64,000 nucleotides of DNA, taken from NCBI RefSeq assembly GCF_016859285.1, contig NC_053402.1, positions 1,813,003 through 1,877,002 of the forward strand, written 5' to 3'. The position numbers and the translations under genes were made by a program. The stretch's first letter is position 1, and the number at the start of each line of letters is the position of its first letter. This document shows positions 13,338 through 24,700 of this stretch, in pieces. Below the pieces are notes generated by a model, which worked only from the letters and a program-made list of their open reading frames with translations, searched no databases and was not told the DNA's origin. The DNA is from Xiphias gladius. Taxonomy: Eukaryota; Chordata; Actinopteri; Istiophoriformes; Xiphiidae.

Positions 13338-13691
13338 ATAGTTTGACATTTTGGGAAATACACTCATTTGCTTTGTTGCAGAGAGCTAGATGAAAGGACT
13401 GGTACCACCCTCATGTGTGTTTGGAAAATATGCAGCTTATCTTAGCACAAAGACTGCAAACGGGAAAACAGCTAGCCTAACTCTGTCCATAGGTAAGAAA
13501 ATCCACTGGTGCCTCTAGGCATGTTTTGTTGCGTTTTGACCTTAGGCTAGCTGTTGTCCCCTTTTTGCAGTCTTTGCGCTAAGCTAAGCTACATATTTTC
13601 CATACATGAGGGTGGCACCAGTCTTTTCATCTAACTTTTGGCAGGATATGTATTAGAAAAAATACATACCTTAGCTTAACATTTCAAACTA
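13338..13691. repeat. Foldback / MITE-like element with terminal inverted repeats
   Basis: The left end begins agtttgacattttggg and the right end finishes catttcaaact. Internally 'accaccctcatg' on the left is matched by 'catgagggtggcacc' on the right, and 'agcacaaagactgcaaa' by 'tttgcagtctttgcgct', so the whole element folds back on itself. It has no coding capacity. The same family occurs at 26006-26476 (protease intron 1) and, partially, at about 37005-37510 (cln3 intron 9). Confidence 0.8.
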
Positions 13692-15690
13692 AAAGCTCAC
13701 TTGTCCAAGTTAACTTCACCCATCCAATGAATCATAACTCTACTTGTGAGAGTTGATGTAGCTAGACAAGAGTTAATTAGATAAATTGACTCAATTAGCA
13801 TTATGTTAGCCTGGATTAACTAAACAGCATACACAGACTGGGGTGCCGATCTTTGTGTCAACTTGTTTACTTGAATCGATAAACTGAGAACAGAAGACAC
13901 ACAAAATCGATCTTCCATTTCATCCAAAGACTCAAGATAGCTAGCAGTTAGCCTGAATAGTAATGTGACATACACAGAATGGGACCCCACTTGATTACTT
14001 TGTAGCTTGAAACAGGAAGAGACTGCTGTTCATCAAATGCAAATAGACCTAACCCCTTTTTAAGTCTCTAACAATAGCAGATGTTGGAGAAAGTAAAATG
14101 CTAACAAAACTCTTCCCCCACATGATTAACGTCTTAATGAATTCATGATGAAATGGTGATGGGTAATGAAGTCTTAACCAGCACTGTGCCTGCTATTTAA
14201 GAGAAATATTTAAGAGAGCACCCTATTGGAGATAACCTGTATGTCCATTAGGGGGGTTACATTTTACAGTACAATGGGTATTTTTACGCTGATTGTAGCA
14301 TTTCGAAATCTGTCGATACTAAGATCAACATAATAAAGTAAATTATTCTGTATTTCTCCACCAGTTTTATTCCTGGCTGCAGAGAGAATGATTTGAATCA
14401 GCATGTAGGCATCAATGTTGGGAAATAAAACAGCAATGCTTTATTTTAACGGGCCATAATTTCCTGATAACTCCACAGGAAGTTTTCTGTTATATGAAGA
14501 ATAGTATTAAATTACATCCGACTCATTTGGAACATGACAGGTTGTTTTGATGAAAGTTCATCTGCCATAGCTCAGGACGTATTTCAGACAGAAAAGGGTT
14601 GGGAACCACTGGTTAAGGATGTGAAAAGACATTGGTGCCCTAAGCAACTACTGTTTTTCTCATGTTCAGCTTCCTGTTTGCCTGACTTACCGGCTATGAT
14701 GTTTTGATACATTTTTGAAAGCATTTCTACATCAGACATTTTAATCAGCCTGAAGTGTTGACTGATGGAAGGAAAGTATTCCCAGCAATCTGGTCAAGCA
14801 TCAGCAGCATTTGAGGCTGCTTATCTTAACACAGGGCAGAGCCTTCAAAATTTGAAAATGTAGTATCAGTTTCTGCTATATCTAAATTGGGAGGTCAGCA
14901 AGTTGACCAATAATTTAGGTTTCCTCTTTTTTTGCAGGTTTTCTCCTGCAATGAAACGATTGTGCTACAATTGTGTTACTTTGTCAAAGTCAAGGGTTTT
15001 TGTTTCTGGTTTGATTATTGATGTATGTGTGTGTATATATATATTTTTTTTTTCATACATGTTGACTTGGTCCAACATTTCCCATTTCTGCCCATCACAC
15101 AGTATCATACATTTAGTGATGAATGACATCAGCTTTAGTAACACTGACCATTAGAGCAGCCCAGATTAAAACATTTCGGGTCCCCTGTTGCTCCCAATCT
15201 GTTTGTTTTGTGTAAGAATCTTGTTGCTTTTAAGTATGCATCAGGTAGAAACACATAGCAGCTTCATTATATTTTGTCCAGAGATAGAGAGACCAGCCAG
15301 TACTCTAATTGAAGTATATCCTGCCATGGGTTTGGGATAATTTTATTAAAATGTGATTCTTAAAAAGGGCCTCTACCCCAGGATTACGTAAAAATGCATA
15401 TTTTGCCTGAAAAGATTATAGACAAATGAGAAGTCCGTAATATCTTAATGCAATCTATCAATGCCCAACACTGTTAAACCTCTGACAATTTTCATTTTCC
15501 TTTAAAATCAGTAGTAAGTTTCTTTAAATTCAGGATAAAACATATTCTGCACTGTCTCATGTCTCAGGTATCCCAAATCTACTCATTTCATCACTTTACT
15601 GAAGCTACTGTATGATGCCTACACTGTTTTTTGTTTTGTTTTTTGTTTTTTGTTTTTTTGTTTTTTTTAAAGCATCTAACTATAAATGGA
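13692..15690. other. Intergenic DNA without recognised genes
   Basis: AT-rich sequence with no conserved frame. AATAAA motifs at 14332 and near 14427 could serve dus1l only if its 3' UTR is unusually long. A TATATATA-poly-T tract lies at 15035-15052 and a TTTTG-rich tract at 15625-15670. Confidence 0.4.
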
Positions 15691-15860
15691 TGCCTGCCTG
15701 TCTGTGTGTTTCGATTTTCTTCAAAACCGGTCATCCAATCAACTTCAAACTTGTCGGGTGCATTGCTGAGGACCCAAGGAAATGGTGCAGTGTGAAGTTT
15801 TTTGGATGAGCAGTTCTCGAGAAAGCTTCAAATATCGCCTTTCTACATGTTACTTGACGT
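15690..15860. repeat. Short interspersed repeat fragment
   Basis: Contains 'cttcaaaaccggtcatccaa' followed by 'cttcaaacttgtcgggtg' and 'gaggacccaaggaaatg', a sequence type I recognise as dispersed in fish genomes. It has no coding potential. The class is unassigned. Confidence 0.45.
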
Positions 15861-15990
15861 AAACAAAAAATAGATAGAGATGCAAACCAGTACCTGTGGA
15901 TCAAGTATATGGAAATACTTTTAAGTATATACTTAAGGATGAAGCAAACACTAGTGTAACCTGCAAAATATGCAGATCTGTCCTTAAATA

Positions 15991-16971
15991 CAGTCCTGGT
16001 TGAAAGTATTGGCACTCCTGAATTTTAAGTAAAGACTTCAGAACATATTTAGGAAAAAAAATGCAAATTAACTAATTTTGTATAATCAGAATATTTTAAT
16101 AAAATGTCCAAGGTTACTGAACAAAGAAAAAAACAAAAAACTTGCATAATAGTAAAATGATAAAATAATACAATAATTGGCACCCTTCACTAATATCTGG
16201 TTGCAGAACCTTTGTTAAGAGTGACAGCCTCTAAACGTTTCTTGTAACCATCTAGAAGCTTCTTGCAGCTGTCTGCTGGTAGTTTCTGGCACGCTTCCAT
16301 TGCTGTGTGTTCAAGCTCTTTTGAGGTTGTAGAGGTTCTTTTTGCAATGGAAGACTTTAGCTCTCTTCAAAGGTTTTCATGGGATCTAGGTCAAGTATTA
16401 TTGCTGGCCAGTTTAAAACAGTCCATCTTTTCCTCTTCAACCAGTCTTTTATGCTGATGGATGTTTGCTTTGGGTCATTGTCCTGCTGAAAGACCCAAGA
16501 CTTTTGCTTCAAACCTAGTTTTTTAACACTGGGTGACACATTTGGCTCTAAAATTCCCTGGTAATCTTCTGATTTCATCATTCCTTTGACTCATCCTCTC
16601 AGACAGATCTCTTGTTTTCGTCAAGGAAAAAGAAACTGGAATAAAACAGCCTCTTCTTATGCAGTAAAACCATCCTTCATTGGTTAATTCAAGTCATCTG
16701 AACGCTGAAAATCGAGCACAGCAACACATTTTTTATTTTGTTTGAGAAAACAAATTTAAATTCATCCAAAGGGTGCAGATAATTATGTCAAGTGTACATT
16801 TTATGTCTCTTTTATTTCACTGTATGAAAACATTTTTTTGTTGTTCAGTAACTTTGGACATTTTATTAGATATTCTGATTATACAAAACTGTTTAATGTG
16901 TATTTATTTCTGAAGATAGTCTAAATTCTGTACTTAAAATTCAGGGGTGCCAATAATTTCAACCCGTACTG
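15991..16971 (-). mobile_element. Internally deleted Tc1-like transposon (981 bp)
   Basis: The ends are inverted repeats: cagtcctggttgaaagtatt on the left and ...aataatttcaacccgtactg on the right, flanked by TA dinucleotides (15989-15990 and 16972-16973), the Tc1/mariner target-site signature. On the - strand 16357-16581 reads as the C-terminal part of a Tc1 transposase (QQDNDPK, then WLKRKRW and a degraded DLDPM where DLNPIE is usual). The N-terminal helix-turn-helix half is missing, although the 5' flank (16600-16970) matches the start of the 1.58-kb copy at 62335-63914. So about 600 bp were lost internally. Non-functional. Confidence 0.85.
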
Positions 16972-17897
16972 TAATACCAGAAGTGCCATGCTAGCAGAAC
17001 AGCAGACCAAAACCTGCCATAAACCTGTTTGACAGATGAGGTGGTGGCTTTGGGTCATGAGCTGCTCCTTTTTTCTCCATACTTTACTATTTCTATCACT
17101 TTGATAGAGGTTGACTTTTTCTTCATCAGTCCGTAGAACTTTGTACCAGAACTCTACCGGTTTCTTTTTGTGTGATTTTGTGAACTGCAGTCTGGCCTTT
17201 CTGTTTTTGAGGTTTACCAGCATCTTGTGGTGAATCCTCTCTGGTCATGGTCCTGAAGTCTTGTCTTGGTCGTTGACCAGGAAACATGTCCAGCTACATC
17301 CTGGAGAGCATTCCTGAGTTGCTGTGCAGTCATAAAGGGGCTTTTCTTCATGCAAATGATTTTCTGCTCATCCAAAAGACTGGTGATCCTCAGTCTACCA
17401 GGTGGTTTGCCATTTTCTAGTTTTCCTGTACACACCTGCTTTTTTTAGAGTGTACCCAACTGTTGATTTTGCCAGACCAGCTAGTTTTGATATCTGATAG
17501 ATTTTAGCTTTTTTTTTTTTAGCCACAGTATTATCTTCCTCACTTGCATGGTCACCTGTTTATTTTATACTATGTTGACAGACAACACCAACTCCATCTA
17601 AGTGGAAACTCTCGACTCTCAGTCAACTCTGAGCAACAAGTGAGCATGAACTAATGTTGAAATGACAAGCAAGTTTCCAATTACTTTTGAACCCTTGCAA
17701 TTTGGACCATATATGTTAGAAGATGTATATCTCCGACACAGCTCTTTCAATACTGATGTAAATCTGCTAAAAATAAAGCTGAGACACGGCGCTTTAATGT
17801 AGTTTCCATTATTTTAGTTCAAATTGAATTTGCTGAAGCTCAGACCTGGAAGAACAAAAATGTGTAACTGTCCAAATACTTAAGGTCTGGACTTCAG
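16972..17897 (-). mobile_element. Remnant of a second Tc1-like transposon
   Basis: The - strand frame at 17214-17435 resembles the DNA-binding half of a Tc1 transposase (GKPPGRLRI, then MTAQQLRNAL). The frame at 16974-17223 continues with the ARLQFTKSHKKK stretch and a degraded catalytic-domain start (WYKVLRTDE in place of WSDE). The outer end near 17867-17897, 'tgtccaaatacttaaggtct', resembles a Tc1 terminal repeat. It is cut off at its catalytic side exactly where the element at 15991-16971 begins. Confidence 0.7.
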
Positions 17898-18723
17898 TTA
17901 CTCCTCCAAAAAAATGTATACTGGTTAGTGTTTTTATCTTACGCAGTAGCCCACAGGACCACGTGCCCAAGTATGTTACTTTGGCTACTGTTAACTAATA
18001 TAGTAAGCAATTTGAGAAAGCTGGAATCCGTACACTGTAAAAGATTTGTGTACTACCCCAACCCCCTACCATCCCGCAGGAGGTCCCAGAGCATCAGGAC
18101 TTCTTTTAACAGGCTCTGCAACAGCGTCTTCCTTTGAGCTGTGCGCATCCTCAACAGCTTTTACACCCTGGCCAGCACCCCCGTCCCCTCCCAATTGGTC
18201 CATGAGAAACAATATTTTGATTCTACGTACTGTATGTATGACCTTCATATGTCAAAATGAAAACAGAAAAGCTTGAATCTTGAAACCTAAACTGTTGTAC
18301 TGTAGCTGGTCAAGGTGGAGCTAGTTTATGCGCTGGAAAAGTTTGATAAAATTTAAAAAACTTAAATACTCAAGTAAAATACAAATGCCTAGAATGTGTA
18401 CTTAAGTAAATGTGTGTAGTTACCCGTCACAACTGGAGTAATTTGTTTTGGGAGTTGGGGTATACTCTGTGTTAGCCGTTGTAGATGTCTGTTTTTGTTG
18501 ACGTGTTTGAAGCATGCGAACAGAATTTCTCCAATACATATAGAGAGACTAAAATCAATGCTTTCAAACTTTAATGCAAAGGATTTAGTTGAACAAATCA
18601 GAGTACATGTCAATCAGCATAAAGAACTACATGGACTTGACAGTACAACACAGGGGAAAGGCTTTAAAGGGTAAGTTGGTTTGTCAGGTGAGTAGACATG
18701 GACCGCTTCAGCTTCTCAGAAAT
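17898..18723. other. Intergenic DNA and probable 3' UTR of the - strand protease homologue
   Basis: 18300-18420 contains a short copy of the 'ggtggagctagttt...aagtaaaa' repeat also seen at 19065-19345. The first possible polyadenylation hexamer for the - strand gene is ATTAAA (complement of 18570-18575), about 150 nt past its stop. No gene is recognised. Confidence 0.4.
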
Positions 18724-21700
18724 TTAGACCTCAGCTGAGGCTTCCTCTCGTTGGTGGATGTGATCGTTGATGAAGCGCAGATGCTTGGACACCTGCGTGT
18801 AGATTCCAGGGCGGCCTGGGAGACCACAACCATCAGGATTCCCATTACTCATGATGCCAGCCTGGATGAAGCCACCGGCTGTACGACACACCAGGGGGCC
18901 ACCATAATCTCCCTGTGGAGCACAAAAAACACACACACACACACACACTCATTGTGGTAGTCTTTACACTTTGCATCGATCCTTCTGTATTTTCACTTGT
19001 GGAGTTGATACACAACCATAAAACCGATAAATATGGTAGTGTTGGGGGAATAGGTCAATAGCTCGGTCATTATCAGTGGTGGAAGACACTCCTTAATTAA
19101 AAGTACCAATACAACAATATAAAAATACTCAATTAGATGTAAAATTCCTGCATTCAAAATCCTACTTCAGTAAAAGTACTATGAAGTACAGTATTATAAA
19201 CAAAATGCATTGAAAGTATCACTAGTGAAAGTACTCATTTTGCAGCAAAATGTCTGCAGTAACTAATATACATGACATTTTTAATTATGATGCATCAGTA
19301 CTATTTTACTGTTGTAGCTGCTTGGGGTGGAGCTAGTTTTATGCATTTAGGAAGCAGGGGGTCGGCCCCCTTCAAAGGGTCACATGATAAAGCTAAGGGG
19401 TCGTGAGATGATGACTGGCGTTGGAAAGAAGAAAAAACAAAGTTCTGATACACAAATTTGTTTTCATTGTTTGGATTTTCGAGTGAATCTTTACCTTTTT
19501 GTGAAATATTGGATCCATTTACCTCTATGTACTTTAAACAGTTATAGAAATCAAACATGAGAAGTTTAAGAGGCTCTTTGGTGGAACTGCTAACAACTCC
19601 AGGTCTCATACGAAGTTTTTAGAAGTTGTTTAAAGCTTAACCAAAACTCTGTTTAATCAACTAAGGCACAATATTATTCTGAACTGAATAATAAAAATAC
19701 CCACAAACTTAGAATATTGTCATGAACAATCAACTCTACCATAAATCCTGCTGCTGCCACCGCATTGGTTTCAACCAGTGTAGCCTGTGAGAATTTTCTT
19801 ATATTTTTCAGCCATAAAACGCACAACATAAGATCTTATATCCCACCCTCAGATTCTGATTCCTCTAAAACACCATCCAGTCAGTCGCCTCCAGCTGTTT
19901 AAACCTGTGTCATCCTCCCAGCTGTCTGAGGTGGTCTCACACATGAATTCCGTCTATTGTCCCTCAGATATTATACTGTCACGCCTCTTTAAGAATTTTT
20001 TTTGTTGTTGTTTTTTTATCACAATTTTGTCCCATTATTTTGGCCATAATTAATAGCTGCTTAACAGGTTGAGTTGTCCCTTCCAGTTTTAAACATGCAA
20101 TTTTGTAACCTAGCCTTACCCCAGTGACCAAAGTACCTACAGGCCCATTTCCAAGCTACCATTTATTTCCAAGGTTTTAGATAAAGTTGTGTTCTCTCAG
20201 GTCTCTTCCTACTTAAACACTTCCAGTATCTATGATGAAGGACACGTCTGGTTTTAGAGCTCTGCACAGTACAGAATCCACCCTATTGAAGGTACACAAT
20301 GACATCCTTCTCTCTATCAGTTCTGGTTCTCGTGCCATTTTAGGTCTGCTTGATCTCAGCTCAACATTTGGCACAGTCAACCATGACATTCTTCTAAAAT
20401 ACCTGGAGGGCGAAGTTGGCCCCAGTTAGGCATGGTTTCGTCTCTTATCTAAGAGGGAGAACCTTTTCAGATAGAATAGGGAACTGTCATCCCCTGCTCC
20501 CATTTAATAGGGCATCCATCAAGGTTCAATTTTAGGGCCTCTTTTATTTTCACTTTACATGCTTCCTCATGCATCTATCTTTCAAATTTACAATATTCGG
20601 TATCACTGTTGCGCCGATGACACACAGTTTTACCTGCCAGTTACACCTGACAGCCCTTGCTCACTGAAAAATCTTTTTAACTGTCTAGATGACATTGGAT
20701 GGGGAAGAACTTTTTAAAAGTAAATGAAAACAAAACTGAAGTAATTATATTTGGCCCTCCAAACTAGCCTGAGCGATGTGCTTAGCCCCCTGTCTACAAA
20801 TTCGCACAAAGTGGTTAATAAACTTGGTGTCTTCTTACACACCTCTCTTAATTTTAATAAACAAATTAGTAGTGTTGTGAAAGGCAGCTTTTATCAGTTC
20901 AGAACTACAGCCAAATTAATGCTGTTTTTATCTCAGAAGGACCTGGAAACAGTCATCCATGTTTTTATCACCTCTCCGCTGGATTACTGTAACTCCCTGT
21001 ATATGGGATGGACCCATTCCACCCTTTCTCGAATATAAATGGTTCAAAATGCAGCTGCCAGACTTTTAACTGGTACAAAAAAAAAAATAATATAACACAT
21101 CAATCTTGTTCTGGCACACTTGCATTGGTTACCAGTGAAATACAGAATTGATTTTATAATCTTAATCTCTTAATTTATTTATAAAGCCCTCAATGGTTTA
21201 GCTCTGCAAAACATTACTGTATTTTCGATTGATTGATTTCTGCCCTAAGGTCACGTAGGTCATCTGCACAACAACACCTTTCAGTCCTCCACTCATGCCT
21301 TAACACCAAAGGTGACCCGGCTTTTTCTGTTGCTGCTCTGGAATAGTCTCCTGCCCCACATGTATCATAATTTGTAGTTGGTTTTATTCAGTTTCTCTTA
21401 AATCTCTAATTTCTCTTGCATTGATTTGGATTTTATCCTCTTGCTACCTATTCATTTATTTATATATACTTGCATTGCTAATCCATCTGCCGCAATTTTA
21501 AAGCACTTTGGGTCAACTTCTGTTGTTTTTAAATGTGCTATATGAATAAAAGTGACTTGACTTGACTAACTCACAAACAACAGTGACAAGGTGTCCCAAC
21601 TAGACAGTGCTTTTAATTGGCCCTAACCCAAAAAGCTTGGAGGCCCATGTTTTTTTCAAAAAATATTAAACTGTAAAATAACAAATAAAAACAGCTGTCC

Positions 21701-24700
21701 GATAAATGTAGCAGAGTAAAAACTATTATGTTTGCCTCTGAAATACTTTACCTCTGAAAACCTATACTTTAAGATACACCCCCTGATTTATTGAATACAA
21801 TTGATTCATTCTGCTATGAAAGAATACTGAACTTATATTTCAGCCGACTTAAATAGCAAAACTCACGTCGCAGGCATCCTTCCCTCCATTAATGTACCCT
21901 GCACACATCATGTCCGGGGTGATCTCAGAATACCATCTCTTACAGTCTTTCTCACTCAAGATGGGAATCTTCAGCTCCTGAAGGGTTTCTGGATCCTGCA
22001 GTGGAACTGCATAGACACACACAAGTGGAGAGGATGAAGTGATATTTTCTTGACATCTTCCTCTTATAGGTAGGCTTTGAATTTGAAAAACATTATAAAG
22101 TGTTAAGTGTTGTTGACAGTCGAGTAACATTAAGGAACTAGAATTACAGTGGCTTCAGGAAGTATTCAGAGACCTTCACATTCTGCACTCTTTATTTTGT
22201 TGTAGATTTATTTTAAATGGATAAAACTGCCATATTTTCTCATCAGTCTACATTCGATGTAACCTGTAATTACAAAGTGAGAAAATGTTTTTAGAATTTT
22301 TTGCAAATTTATGAAAAATCGAAAGCTTAAACCTCTCATTTACAAACATGTCCAGACCCTTATTTCAGTTCTTTGTAGAAGCCCCTTTGGCAGCAATTGC
22401 AGATTTAAGTCTTCTTCTGCAAGTCCCCATAAGCTGTGCGCACCCGGATTTGGGCAGTTTATCCCATTCTTCCAGCCAGATCCTCTCAAGTTCTGTCAGA
22501 TTGGTTGGGAAGTGTCATGGCTGTATGCTTCAGGTCATTGTTATACTGAAAGGTGAACTGTCGCCCCAGTCTCAGTTTACATGCACGTTTTTCTTCAAGG
22601 ACCTCTCTGTATTTGCTGCATTCATCCTTCCCTCAATTCTGCCCAGTCTCTGCTGCTGAGAAGCACCCCCATAACATGATGCTGCCACCACCAGGCTTCA
22701 ATGAAGGGATGGTATTAGCCAGGCGATGAGCAGTGCCTGGTGTTCAACAGTTGTGCAAAAAAGGTTCAGTGTTATGTCTCATCAGACCATAGAATATTTT
22801 TCCTTGTGTTATCAGTGTCCTTAAAAGCCAAGCACTCCAAGCAGGCTGTCATATGCCCTATATCAAGTGGCTTATGTTTAACCGCTCTACCGTAAAGGCC
22901 TGATTGATGGAGTGCTGCTGAGATGGTCGTCCTTCTGGCAGGTTCTCCCATCTCTGCAGAGGACTTCTAAAGGTCTGATGACTGCTGGGTTCTTTGTCAC
23001 CTCCCTGACCAAGGCCCCTCATGCCCAGTTATTCAGTTTGGCTGGACAGCCAACTCTAGGAAGAGTCCTGGTAGTTACAGACTTCTTCCATTTCACAATC
23101 ATTAAGGCCACTGTGCTCCTGGGAAAATTCAGAGCTTTAGAAATGGTTTTATACCCTTGTCCTGATCTACGCTTCGCCTCAATTTTGGATTTCCTTGGAT
23201 TTCATGGCTTGGTTTCTGTCCTGACATGCAATGTAAAATATGGGGCCTTACATACACAGGTACGTGTAATCCAATCAGTTGCCGCAGGTGGACTCCAATT
23301 AAGTTGTAGGTGCATTTCAAGGAAAATGAAAGCAAACAGGATGCACATGAACAGAATTTGGAGCGCCACAGCAAAGGGTCTGAATACATTTGTAAATAAG
23401 AGATGTTAGTTTTTGGTTTTTAATTCATTTGCAAACATTTTTAAAAACATGTTTTAACTTTGTCATTATGGGTTGTTGAGAGGAGATTGATGGGCAATTA
23501 TTTTTTGTTTTCATTTGTCCTTATACAGTATCTTATAGGCTACTTTATGTGTCCTTACTACCCTTTCCAAGGTTTCCCCAGCCAGTGATCCAACACTCAG
23601 ATGATGGGCCAAAGTTGTTGTTGACACTGGGTAGACTCACTGGTTGGACTTCATCTGAGAATATCAGCTTCTTCTTCAGGTGGATCAGGGCAATGTCATT
23701 GATAAAGCCACTGCTCACAGCTTGGAACCTTGAGTGTGTGATCACATTTTTTATACCCATGTAGCGGACAGCCCCCTTTCTCAGTTGGTATGCACCGACC
23801 CAAACCATTGATCGTCTATAATCAGGATTCCTCCGTCTGTCAACACAAACACATGTATTAGTTTTTCTGCATTTATGGATGACGCTCCATTAACTGTAAA
23901 ACCCAACAAACATTCACTACACAGTAGTATTCAAACATGAATGAAGCTTCAGCAGATGGGGGACATCAGTTAAAATGCGACATGTAAGCATTTCCTTGTT
24001 TTGCCATTTGATTGATAGAACCAATAAAGATTTTATAATCTTGGCAAATCTACCTGTTATTGACCAGTCACTTTTGTCTGTGTGACATCTTGACTGTGGT
24101 TTAAATTTCAACTTAAAAACATAAGGGCTTTAATGGGGTTATCATTATTTTTTTCAATAGTAATAGCTCAAATGACCACTTGCTTCAATATAGTTAATAT
24201 CGGTGTCATCCAGCATTGTGTATGTTTAAAGCTGCAAAAATTAGTATTTTTTTATTAACTATGGCTAAAATGACAATGTGTAATGTGAAGGAGATCACTC
24301 GTAGTGATGAGCCCACAGAGAATTATCACCAACTCTGTAGTTCGCTCAGCTCGATGGACCTTTATGGCGTCTTTAAGCTGATTGTTTGGAAATTCCAGCA
24401 AAAAAACAAAAAAAGAAACAAAAAAAACCCCCCTGCAAATTACTTGCTCAACACGAAAAAGCAGACAAAGCAGATAAAGAACAGCTAAAGAGCTAGATAC
24501 TTCCCTCAGGAGTTGGGGGAAACACAACACAGAACTAAAAGAAGTGTAAATTTTGCACTTGCATTTTTCATCATCATCAGACTCCAAACAAATGCTAATG
24601 CTACTCTGTGTTTGGATCTCTGGATGTCTGTATCTCTCCAGTGTATCAACTCAAAAGGTGACAATATATCAAAGTTGTTCTCATAGCTTGTTTCTGCTGC

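Noticed and set aside
20232-21038. Apparent host genes from LINE frames
   Set aside because: The frames carry reverse-transcriptase motifs of an L2-type element with several stops between them.
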